Positions 1 through 5,278 of a stretch of 5,278 nucleotides of DNA are shown one piece after another; within the stretch, counting starts at the first letter, position 1, and each line of letters starts with the position of its first letter. Under the pieces are notes generated by a model. That model saw nothing but the letters and a program-made list of their open reading frames with translations. It was not told where the DNA came from and did no database searches. This DNA comes from UBA4655 sp044337015 (lineage in GTDB: Bacteria; Planctomycetota; Planctomycetia; Pirellulales; UBA1268). The translations under genes and the position numbers were made by a program. The DNA lies in assembly GCA_044337015.1 (NCBI GenBank), contig JBIIOJ010000234.1:1-5278 (forward strand), in the 5' to 3' direction.

Positions 1-66
1 TCGCTGCGGGCATCCTGCCCTTCGCTCGCTCGGATGCAGACTTCGCTGCGCAATCCTTGCTTCGCT
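1..66. repeat. Two imperfect tandem units, each carrying a small hairpin with a TCC loop
   Basis: Unit one spans 1-26 and unit two 43-66. Both begin with TCGCTGC (1-7; 43-49) and end with TTCGCT (21-26; 61-66). Between these identical flanks lie different self-complementary cores: GGGCA-TCC-TGCCC at 8-20 and GCAA-TCC-TTGC at 50-60. The stems differ in sequence and length, but both remain paired around the same three-base loop. A longer inverted pair, ATGCAGAC (34-41) and GTCTGCAT (68-75), brackets the second unit. The pattern suits a small palindromic repeat family, but whether copies occur elsewhere in the genome cannot be seen from here. Confidence 0.55.
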
Positions 67-178
67 TGTCTGCATACGCCGTCTCGGGCATACGGGCAGT
101 CCCGAACCGGTCAAACGTGGCACTCAATGCGGCACACAGGCACTTTGATGCTGAGGAGCCGGTTGGTGAAGCGCGGAG

Positions 179-276
179 AAGCCGCAGGCGATACGCGGCT
201 TACGGGAAGCGAGCCATGCCGCAGGCGCGGGGAGTAGCGATCGCCGGAGGCGCCGGAGCGGTTTACCGACCGGCGA
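179..276. repeat. Cluster of short inverted and direct repeats
   Basis: AAGCCGC (179-185) pairs with GCGGCTT (195-201) across a nine-base loop. GCCGCAGGCG occurs at 181-190 and again at 218-227. CGCCGGAG is repeated at 242-249 and 251-258. TCGCCGG (241-247) pairs with CCGGCGA (270-276). The octamer GCGATCGC at 237-244 is itself a palindrome. Some small palindromes are expected by chance in GC-rich DNA, but their density here is higher than in the other intergenic gaps of this window. No function can be assigned. Confidence 0.45.
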
Positions 277-294
277 ACCAATCCGGTCTGCTCC

Positions 295-318
295 AAAAAA
301 TGCGGTCTCCTTCAAACC
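295..318 (-). terminator. Weak candidate intrinsic terminator of cysK
   Basis: Read on the minus strand, the 3' flank of cysK carries a short stem, GGTTT pairing with AGACC (five pairs including one G-T wobble) around a five-base loop at 304-318. GCA and then six consecutive T (complement of A295-A300) follow. Position, 18 bases past the stop codon, and the T tract fit a Rho-independent terminator. The stem is short for one, so this is only a candidate. Confidence 0.3.
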
Positions 319-335
319 AATTCCGTGTCCCGCCC

Positions 336-1298
336 TTACTCCGGAAACAGCTTCGTCGACAGGTAGCGCTCGCCGAGGTCGGGCAGCACGACGACGACGA
401 GTTTGCCGGCGTTCTCGGGACGCCGTGCGACCTGGAGTGCTCCCCACGCGGCCGCGCCGCAGCTGATGCCGCACATGAGGCCCTCCCGCTTCGCCATCTG
501 GCGGGCCGTCTCCATCGCGTCCTCGTCGTCCACCTTGATCACCTCGTCGATGACGTCGAGGTTGAGGATGTCGGGGATGAAGCCCGCCCCGATGCCCTGG
601 ATCGTGTGGCGGCCCGGCTTGATCGGTTCGCCGGCGAGCTTCTGCGAGATGACGGGGCTGTTGAGCGGCTCGACCGCGACGACGCGGAGGCCGGGCTTCT
701 TTGCCTTCAGCACCTCGCCGACGCCGGTGATCGTGCCGCCGGTGCCGACGCCGCAGACGACGATGTCGACCTGCCCCTCGGTGTCCTGCCAAATCTCCTC
801 GGCCGTGGTGCGGCGGTGCACCTCCGGATTCGCCGGATTCTTGAACTGCTGCGGCATGAAGAACTGCGGGCTCGACCGGCTGATTTCCTCGGCGTGCCGA
901 ACGGCGCCGGGCATCCCCTCGGCCGCGGGCGTGAGCACGAGCTCCGCACCGAGCGCCTTGAGCATCCGCCGGCGCTCGAGGCTCATGCTCTCCGGCATCG
1001 TCACGCGGAGCTTGTAGCCGCGGGCCGCGCAGACGTAAGCGAGGCCGATCCCCGTGTTGCCGCTCGTCGGCTCGATCACGACCGTGTCGGGGCCCACGAG
1101 CCCGTCCCGCTCCGCCGCGTCGATCATCGCGCAGGCGATCCGGTCCTTCACGCTCCAGAGCGGATTCATGTTTTCGATCTTGCCGGCGACCGTGGCGACG
1201 CAGCCCTCCGTCACCCGCCGCAGCCGCACGAGCGGCGTCCGTCCGATGCACTGCGTGATGTCGTCTCGAATTCCCGCCGGAAATGCCGTCTTGATCAT
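336..1298 (-). CDS. cysK: Cysteine synthase (O-acetylserine sulfhydrylase)
   Basis: This 320-residue cytosolic enzyme is predicted to make L-cysteine from O-acetylserine and sulfide using pyridoxal phosphate (PLP), the last step of sulfate assimilation. The motifs of PLP fold-type II cysteine synthases are in order: IGRTPLVRL (18-26), the PLP lysine K51 in NPLWSVKDR, the substrate-binding loop TSGNTG (78-83), the FKNPANP segment (about 152-158), the phosphate-binding loop GTGGT (185-189), IQGIGAGFIP (about 233-242), and GISCGAA with S279 near the PLP ring nitrogen. The end, GERYLSTKLF, is also typical. Length matches CysK and there is no C-terminal CBS domain. The ATG at 1298 is chosen because GGAG lies eight bases upstream and the family's N terminus starts there; a further ATG 38 codons upstream gives only low-complexity sequence. 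CysM is less likely given the motif set, although residue patterns alone cannot exclude a related beta-replacement activity. Confidence 0.95.
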   Translation of the reverse strand: MIKTAFPAGIRDDITQCIGRTPLVRLRRVTEGCVATVAGKIENMNPLWSVKDRIACAMIDAAERDGLVGPDTVVIEPTSGNTGIGLAYVCAARGYKLRVTMPESMSLERRRMLKALGAELVLTPAAEGMPGAVRHAEEISRSSPQFFMPQQFKNPANPEVHRRTTAEEIWQDTEGQVDIVVCGVGTGGTITGVGEVLKAKKPGLRVVAVEPLNSPVISQKLAGEPIKPGRHTIQGIGAGFIPDILNLDVIDEVIKVDDEDAMETARQMAKREGLMCGISCGAAAWGALQVARRPENAGKLVVVVLPDLGERYLSTKLFPE

Positions 1299-1473
1299 GA
1301 CTATCGCTCCAGTGTGGTCGGTGGACCGTGTTCGGTGGCTGCCCGGGCGTGTAGCCCGCCCGGCTGCATTATCCGGATTGCCGCCGCCCGCCGAAAGACC
1401 GTTTCCCGGCACGCTGGAGCCACATCACCCAGCCCGAGCCCACTCGTTGGACGATGAGGACGGCGGGCCTGTG
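1299..1473. other. Intergenic gap between the DUF1080 gene and cysK
   Basis: The 175-bp gap is long enough to hold a separate cysK promoter, so the two minus-strand genes need not form an operon. It contains a 6-bp all-GC hairpin (CCGGGC at 1343-1348 with GCCCGG at 1358-1363) without a following T tract on either strand, and a GGTC/GACC hairpin (1316-1319 with 1324-1327) just upstream of the cysK ribosome binding site. On the minus strand GATAAT (1368-1373) resembles a -10 element about 70 bases before the cysK start, but no matching -35 hexamer is evident. No gene or known riboswitch is visible. Confidence 0.45.
1307..1310 (-). promoter_or_regulatory. Ribosome binding site of cysK
   Basis: GGAG on the minus strand lies eight bases before the ATG at 1298. 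It supports this start over the in-frame ATG at 1412 and is the only clear Shine-Dalgarno match in front of any gene in the window. Confidence 0.5.
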
Positions 1474-2121
1474 TCAGGGCAGCCGCTTCACGCGGATGTT
1501 GCGGTAGTGGACCTCGCTGCCCGGGTCGTGGGCCTGGAGGGCGAAGGTGCCCTTCGAGAGCTTGCGGCCGTCCTTGATCTCGTCGGTCTTCTCGACGTGG
1601 TCGACGATCGATTTGCCGTTCACCTTCGTCACGATCCGTTTGCCTTCGACGATCACCTCCTCCGTGAACCACTCGTCGTCCTTCGACGGTGCAGAGAGGT
1701 TCTTGACGACGTTGTAGAGGCTGCCGGTACGGACGGGGTCGCCGTGGGTGGTGTTGACCTGTGCCTCGTGGCCCACCGTTGGCCAGCCGCTCTCCTGGAA
1801 CTTCGTGTGGAAGTAGATACCCGAGTTGGCTTTGGGCTTCGTCATCACCTCCGCCTTGAAGTGGAAGTTCTTCCATTCGGCCGGCTCATCCCCCTTGCCG
1901 ACGTAGAAGAGGTGGCTGCGGGGGCCGTGGCAGACGATCTCCCCGTCGACGACCTTCCAGCTGCCTGGGTTCTCCCCCGCCTTCCAGCCGTCGAGGCTCT
2001 TCCCGTCGAAGAGGGCTTCGAAACCGGCCTCTTCGGCGGCCGCCCGCGGCGGGGAGGTGGCGGCGATCGCCGCGAGGCCGCAAACAAACAAGACAATCCG
2101 TGCGTATCTGATGTATGCCAT
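1474..2121 (-). CDS. Secreted 3-keto-disaccharide hydrolase domain (DUF1080) protein
   Basis: This 215-residue protein is predicted to be exported. A signal peptide is visible at 1-29: two arginines near the start, a hydrophobic stretch about 9-22, and a likely signal peptidase I site after PRAAA, before EE. The cysteine at 14 is not in a good lipobox, so a lipoprotein is unlikely. The mature part is one DUF1080 domain (Pfam 3keto-disac_hyd; jelly-roll, concanavalin/laminin-G-like fold), recognised from FEALFDGKSLDGW (34-46), SWKVVDGEIVC (54-64), the SGIYFHTKF segment (100-108), GHEAQVN (117-123), TGSLYNV (132-138), and the terminal strand VHYRNIRVKRL (204-214). Some relatives cleave 3-keto-glycosides or disaccharides; many planctomycete members are uncharacterised, so the substrate here is unknown. 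The ATG at 2121 is chosen because it gives the signal peptide; the longer frame only adds sequence that overlaps the divergent ABC gene. No strong ribosome binding site precedes it. Confidence 0.9.
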   Translation of the reverse strand: MAYIRYARIVLFVCGLAAIAATSPPRAAAEEAGFEALFDGKSLDGWKAGENPGSWKVVDGEIVCHGPRSHLFYVGKGDEPAEWKNFHFKAEVMTKPKANSGIYFHTKFQESGWPTVGHEAQVNTTHGDPVRTGSLYNVVKNLSAPSKDDEWFTEEVIVEGKRIVTKVNGKSIVDHVEKTDEIKDGRKLSKGTFALQAHDPGSEVHYRNIRVKRLP

Positions 2122-2167
2122 GGGTGTGTCCAAGGACGAGTCAGGGCCCCGCAAATCTGCGGATGGA
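2122..2167. promoter_or_regulatory. Divergent intergenic gap with a small dyad
   Basis: The DUF1080 gene and the ABC exporter gene are transcribed away from each other from this 46-bp gap, so their promoters must lie in it or extend into the opposing 5' ends. A 5-bp dyad, CCGCA (2149-2153) and TGCGG (2158-2162) around AATC, ends five bases before the exporter ATG. It could be a protein-binding site or a 5' leader hairpin, or chance. No convincing -35/-10 pair is seen. Confidence 0.3.
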
Positions 2168-5110
2168 ATGAAATCGATCACTGATGGTACGGCAGCCGCG
2201 ATGCGGGTGCCAGCGGCCGCGACGCTCGGCTGCGACGGGCCGGAAGGCAGCCTTCCCGGCCGGATCCTGCGGCTGCTCGACGACGCCGGGCTCAACCACC
2301 GGCCCGTTCTGCTCTCGGCCGATACCGACGTCTCGCTCGACGGAATACCCGGCCGGGAGTGGCTCTCGGTGACGCGGGATCACCTCGCCGTGGTCGCCGA
2401 CCCGGACGAGCCGGCCGGGGACCGTGGCGGCCCTCGCGGGGTGAAGCGGGTCGTCGCCTGGCAGGACATCTCCGAGGTGAGGAGCGTCGCGGGGGTCGGC
2501 GGCGGCACGCTGCAGGTGCGGGCGGCGGGATCGTGGGTCGACCTGCTTCGCTATTCGAGCTCGATGGCGACCCGCTTCCATGCGGTCGCGAGGGGGCTCG
2601 AGCAGGCCCGCGAGGACTCGGAGGAAGCGGGGGCCACCGCAGCCCTGCCGGAGAAGCCGATCAAGGTCGACGCCGTCGCCTTCGCCGGCCCGGTCCGCTG
2701 CCCGACCTGCCAACTGCGGCTCGAGCCCCACGCGGAAAGCTGCCCGCGGTGCCTCCAGAAGGGGCGGATCCTGTCGCGGGTCGCGGATCTTCTGCGGCCG
2801 CACTGGAAGGGGGCCGCGGCCCTCTGCGGCCTCACGCTGCTCGGCGTCGTCGCGGAGCTCGTGCCGCCGAAGCTGCAGCAGTACATGGTCGATGGCGTGC
2901 TCGCCGGCGGCGAGGGGCCGGGGGAAGCGTCGCCCGACTTCCGAACGGCGCTGTTGCTCGTCGTGCTCGCGCTCGCCTTCTCGCGGGTGCTCGTCTCGCT
3001 CGTCGGCGTCTGGAAGGGCTGGATCGCGACGGCGATCGGCACCGGGATCACGAGCACGCTTCGCGGGGAGATGGTGACGAAGCTGCAGTCCCTCTCTCTC
3101 TCCTGGTACGACCGCCACCAGGTCGGGTCGATGGTCGGCCGTGTCGCCCACGACTCGGAGGCGGTGCAGGGGCTCGTCCACCAGATCACTGGCGGCTTCC
3201 TCCTCCAGATCGTGCAGCTCGTCGGCGTCGGTGCGATGCTCGTCTGGATCAACCCGAAGCTCGCCGCCTTCACGCTCATCCCGGTCCCGCTCGTCATCCT
3301 CGGTTCGTGGGTCTTCTGGCGGCACGTCTACCCGCGTCACTACCGGCTCTGGGACGCCTCGAGCAAGCAGATGGCCGTGCTCGCGGGGATGCTCTCGGGC
3401 ATCCGGGTCGTGAAGGCGTTCGGCCAGGAGCCGCGGGAGCGCGACCGCTTTCACGCCGCGAGCGACCACCTGCGGCAGTGGCGGCGGTGGGTCGAGTACA
3501 CGAACGCCAGCTACGCCGGGGCGATGCAGCTCGTGTTCAGCCTCGGCGGGCTCATCGTCTGGTACGTGGGCGGCCGTGACGTGCTCGGCGGCACGATGAC
3601 GCTCGGGCAGCTCATTGCCTTCCTCGCCTATCTCGCGATGTTCTACGCGCCGCTCGGCGCGCTCTCCCACTTCACGACCTGGCTGACGAGCTTTCTCTCC
3701 GGGAGCAAGCGGGTGCTCGAGCTGCTCGACGCTCCGGTATCGATCTCCGATCCCGCCTCGCCGAAGACGTGGGGCGAGCCGCGGGGCCGGATTTGCTTCC
3801 GTGACGTGACGTTCGGCTACGACCGCAATCAGCCGGTGCTGCGGGACGTGTCGTTCGAGGTGTCGCCCGGCGAGATGGTGGGGATCGTCGGCCGCAGCGG
3901 TTCCGGCAAGACGACGCTCGTGAACCTCCTCGCCCGGTTCCACGACGTGCAGGAGGGGAGCGTCGAGATCGACGGGATCGACGTCCGCGACGTGGTGCGG
4001 GCCGACCTCCACCGCAGGCTCGGCGTCGTGTTCCAGGATTCGTTCCTCTTCCGCGGTACGATCTGGAAGAACCTCTCCTACGGCCGGCCCGACGCGACCG
4101 TCGAGGAGGGGCTCGCCGCGGCGAAGGCCGCGGGCGCGCACGATTTCATCTGCCGTCAGCCGCTCGCCTACGAAACGCTCCTCGGCGAGCACGGTGCCGG
4201 CCTCTCCGGCGGCGAGAAGCAGCGGCTCTCGATCGCCCGCACGCTCCTCTACGACCCCGCCATCCTCGTGCTCGACGAGGCCACGAGCAACATCGACGCC
4301 GAGGCGGAAAAGTCGATCCAGGAGGCGCTCGCCGTGCTCGTCCGAGGCCGCACGACGATCGCGATCGCCCACCGTCTCTCGACCCTGCGCAACGCCGACC
4401 GGATCCTTGCCTTCGACCGCGGCCGGCTCGTCGAGCAGGGCACGCACGCCGATCTGCTCGCGGCCGACGGCCTCTACGCGCGGCTCGTGAAGATCCAGAC
4501 GCAGGTCACGAAGCAGCCGACGATCGACACACTGCTCGTCGAGGAGGCTCCAACACCACATGGCGGAGCTGGCGCCGAGGCTGCGACGTCCCCGGCGACT
4601 CCTTCCGCCTCGATCCGCTGGCTCGAGCCGGGCCGTGACGTCCTCTCGTTCGCCGAGAACGACCGCATCGACTGCCGCTGCGACGGCGTCATCACCACCG
4701 GCATATTCGTCGTGCGGTGCCTGCCGGCGACGCGTCCGGAGGAATACCTCTCCGTCCGCGGCTGGAACGAGTCGGGCGAGGAGGTCGAGGTCGGTATGAT
4801 CCGCTCGCTCGCGTGTTTCGACGACGGCACGCAGGCCGCTGCGCGGGCCGCGCTCGCCCGCCGCTCGCTCGTGCGGACGATCATGCGAATCCACTCGATG
4901 GAGCTCTCGCACGGCTACCTCGACTGCGACGTCGAGACCGACGTGGGCCGCCGTCGCTTCACGATGCGGTGGACTCAGAGCCAGGCCGTCGACTACGGGC
5001 CCGAGGGGAAGCTCCTCGTCGACGGCGATGACGATCGCTACGTGATCCCGCGGATCGACGGGCTGCCGCCGGCCGACCGCGAGCGGTTTCTGCGGCACAT
5101 CTACTGGTAG
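2168..5110 (+). CDS. ABC exporter half-transporter with PH-like, zinc-ribbon and DUF1854 domains
   Basis: This is a 980-residue inner-membrane ATP-driven exporter, expected to act as a homodimer. In order: a PH-like region (about 28-148); a zinc ribbon with C178, C181, C192 and C195 (CPTC, ten residues, CPRC); a six-helix membrane domain (about 213-508, helices near 214-233, 260-282, 343-359, 364-383, 452-469 and 477-494); an ATPase domain (about 540-775); an Ala/Pro/Gly-rich linker (about 790-814); and a DUF1854 domain (about 815-980). The ATPase looks competent: A-loop Y551, Walker A GRSGSGKTT (575-583, K581), Q-loop Q623, signature LSGGEKQ (679-685), Walker B D703 with E704, and H-loop H735. 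DUF1854 is recognised from VRCLP (849-853), the ETDVGRRRF segment (923-931), and the LLVDGD...VIPRIDGL end. Substrate unknown. In proteobacteria, DUF1854 proteins sit beside similar exporters in cyanophycin-associated loci, usually as separate genes. The start is uncertain: 2168 clears the divergent gene, but 2120 or 2201 are possible and none has a good ribosome binding site. Confidence 0.92.
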   Translation: MKSITDGTAAAMRVPAAATLGCDGPEGSLPGRILRLLDDAGLNHRPVLLSADTDVSLDGIPGREWLSVTRDHLAVVADPDEPAGDRGGPRGVKRVVAWQDISEVRSVAGVGGGTLQVRAAGSWVDLLRYSSSMATRFHAVARGLEQAREDSEEAGATAALPEKPIKVDAVAFAGPVRCPTCQLRLEPHAESCPRCLQKGRILSRVADLLRPHWKGAAALCGLTLLGVVAELVPPKLQQYMVDGVLAGGEGPGEASPDFRTALLLVVLALAFSRVLVSLVGVWKGWIATAIGTGITSTLRGEMVTKLQSLSLSWYDRHQVGSMVGRVAHDSEAVQGLVHQITGGFLLQIVQLVGVGAMLVWINPKLAAFTLIPVPLVILGSWVFWRHVYPRHYRLWDASSKQMAVLAGMLSGIRVVKAFGQEPRERDRFHAASDHLRQWRRWVEYTNASYAGAMQLVFSLGGLIVWYVGGRDVLGGTMTLGQLIAFLAYLAMFYAPLGALSHFTTWLTSFLSGSKRVLELLDAPVSISDPASPKTWGEPRGRICFRDVTFGYDRNQPVLRDVSFEVSPGEMVGIVGRSGSGKTTLVNLLARFHDVQEGSVEIDGIDVRDVVRADLHRRLGVVFQDSFLFRGTIWKNLSYGRPDATVEEGLAAAKAAGAHDFICRQPLAYETLLGEHGAGLSGGEKQRLSIARTLLYDPAILVLDEATSNIDAEAEKSIQEALAVLVRGRTTIAIAHRLSTLRNADRILAFDRGRLVEQGTHADLLAADGLYARLVKIQTQVTKQPTIDTLLVEEAPTPHGGAGAEAATSPATPSASIRWLEPGRDVLSFAENDRIDCRCDGVITTGIFVVRCLPATRPEEYLSVRGWNESGEEVEVGMIRSLACFDDGTQAAARAALARRSLVRTIMRIHSMELSHGYLDCDVETDVGRRRFTMRWTQSQAVDYGPEGKLLVDGDDDRYVIPRIDGLPPADRERFLRHIYW

Positions 5111-5118
5111 CCGCCAAC

Positions 5119-5216
5119 ACGGAAGCCCGAGGCGCGAGCCGAGGGGGGCGTTGTCGCCCTGTCGACTCGCGGGGATTTTCTGAACTCTCCTCTCGGCTTC
5201 CGCCTCGGGCTTCCGT
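5119..5216. repeat. Long imperfect inverted repeat (REP-like element or terminator)
   Basis: ACGGAAGCCCGAGGCG at 5119-5134 is exactly complementary to 5201-5216. The pairing continues inward to 5148 and 5187 with one C-C mismatch (5135/5200) and three G-T wobbles, giving an RNA stem of about 30 pairs closed by a 38-base loop. It begins eight bases past the exporter stop codon, so it could end that transcript or protect its 3' end. The right arm is not followed by a T tract, which argues against a classic intrinsic terminator. The size and sequence style suggest one copy of a dispersed palindromic repeat, but that needs genome-wide comparison. Confidence 0.8.
5145..5160 (+). other. Nested hairpin inside the long inverted repeat
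   Basis: GGGCG (5146-5150) pairs with CGCCC (5155-5159) around TTGT, with an outer G-T pair at 5145/5160. Its left side overlaps the innermost bases of the long stem (5144-5148), so the two foldings compete there, or the full element folds as a long stem bearing a small inner hairpin. Confidence 0.4.
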
Positions 5217-5242
5217 AACTCGGTTGTTTCCGTTAGTACGCT

Positions 5243-5278
5243 ATGGCGATGGAACGTGATCAAACCCCGGCCGGGCCC
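5243..5278 (+). CDS. Possible 5' end of a further gene, cut by the window edge
   Basis: An ATG at 5243, with a second in-frame ATG at 5249, opens a frame of twelve codons (reading MAMERDQTPAGP) that is still open at the end of the window. There is no clear ribosome binding site, and twelve codons are too few to identify a product. It is listed only because it lies beyond the inverted repeat, where the next plus-strand gene could begin. It may equally be non-coding. Confidence 0.2.
   Translation, partial: MAMERDQTPAGP

Larger units (their letters stand above)
1..335. other. Gene-free, repeat-rich intergenic region
   Basis: No convincing gene or RNA gene is visible here. Open frames exist on both strands, but they give arginine-, serine- and alanine-rich translations with no recognisable domain and run through the repeats. 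The stretch holds two related hairpin units (1-66), a 7-bp GC-rich hairpin (179-201), a direct repeat of GCCGCAGGCG (181-190 and 218-227), a tandem repeat of CGCCGGAG (242-249 and 251-258), and a 7-bp inverted pair TCGCCGG/CCGGCGA (241-247 with 270-276). The part nearest cysK (295-318) may contain its transcription terminator. The window begins inside this region, so its full extent is unknown. Confidence 0.6.

Noticed and set aside
1368..1373. GATAAT on the minus strand as a -10 box for cysK.
   Set aside because: No acceptable -35 hexamer lies 16-18 bases upstream, and a single hexamer match is weak evidence in an organism whose promoters are poorly defined.
1299..1412. N-terminal extension of cysK to the in-frame ATG at 1412.
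   Set aside because: The extra 38 residues are Gly/Arg/Thr-rich and unlike any CysK N terminus, while the ATG at 1298 has GGAG at ideal spacing.
57..1457. A 466-codon plus-strand open frame antisense to cysK.
   Set aside because: It is low-complexity Arg/Ala/Asp/Leu sequence without a family match, and the opposite strand encodes an unambiguous cysteine synthase.
336..2121. cysK and the DUF1080 gene as a functional operon.
   Set aside because: They share a strand, but the 175-bp gap, the separate ribosome binding site and the unrelated roles (cytosolic cysteine synthesis, exported saccharide-related protein) do not support coupling.
2122..2295. Longer start of the DUF1080 gene at 2295.
   Set aside because: It would bury the clear signal peptide 58 residues inside the protein and overlap the divergent exporter gene.
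2168..5110. Calling the exporter a lipid A (MsbA-like) or multidrug exporter.
   Set aside because: The membrane and ATPase domains are generic for this class. The extra N- and C-terminal domains point to the DUF1854-linked family, whose substrate is not established.
2141..5263. A 1040-codon open frame on the minus strand, antisense to the exporter gene.
   Set aside because: The translation is rich in Arg, Glu, Asp, Pro and His with no domain. It mirrors a plus-strand gene with complete ABC motifs and is an expected by-product of GC-rich third codon positions.

Overview
The window is GC-rich bacterial chromosomal DNA with three complete genes. The most likely source is a member of the Planctomycetota, possibly Pirellulales-like. 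Three things point there: a secreted 3-keto-disaccharide hydrolase domain (DUF1080) protein, a family greatly expanded in that phylum; weak or absent Shine-Dalgarno sequences at two of the three starts; and repeat-rich intergenic DNA with long inverted repeats. This placement is an inference from gene content and sequence style, since no marker gene is present.

Layout: positions 1-335 hold no convincing gene but are dense in short hairpins and direct repeats. A cysteine synthase gene (cysK) occupies 336-1298 on the minus strand. After a 175-bp gap, a Sec-exported DUF1080 protein occupies 1474-2121, also on the minus strand and therefore upstream of cysK in transcription order. A 46-bp divergent gap separates it from a large plus-strand gene (2168-5110) for a multidomain ABC exporter half-transporter. 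That protein has an N-terminal PH-like region, a four-cysteine zinc ribbon, six transmembrane helices, an intact ATPase domain, and a C-terminal DUF1854 domain. Positions 5111-5278 hold a long imperfect inverted repeat (5119-5216) and possibly the first codons of another plus-strand gene.

The three genes do not form an obvious pathway. CysK makes cysteine in the cytosol, the DUF1080 protein is predicted to act on saccharides outside the cytoplasmic membrane, and the exporter's substrate cannot be read from the sequence. The exporter is the most interesting item. DUF1854 is known mainly as a small separate protein encoded beside an ABC transporter in proteobacterial cyanophycin-associated loci, and here the two are one polypeptide. 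No cyanophycin synthetase or cyanophycinase lies in the window.
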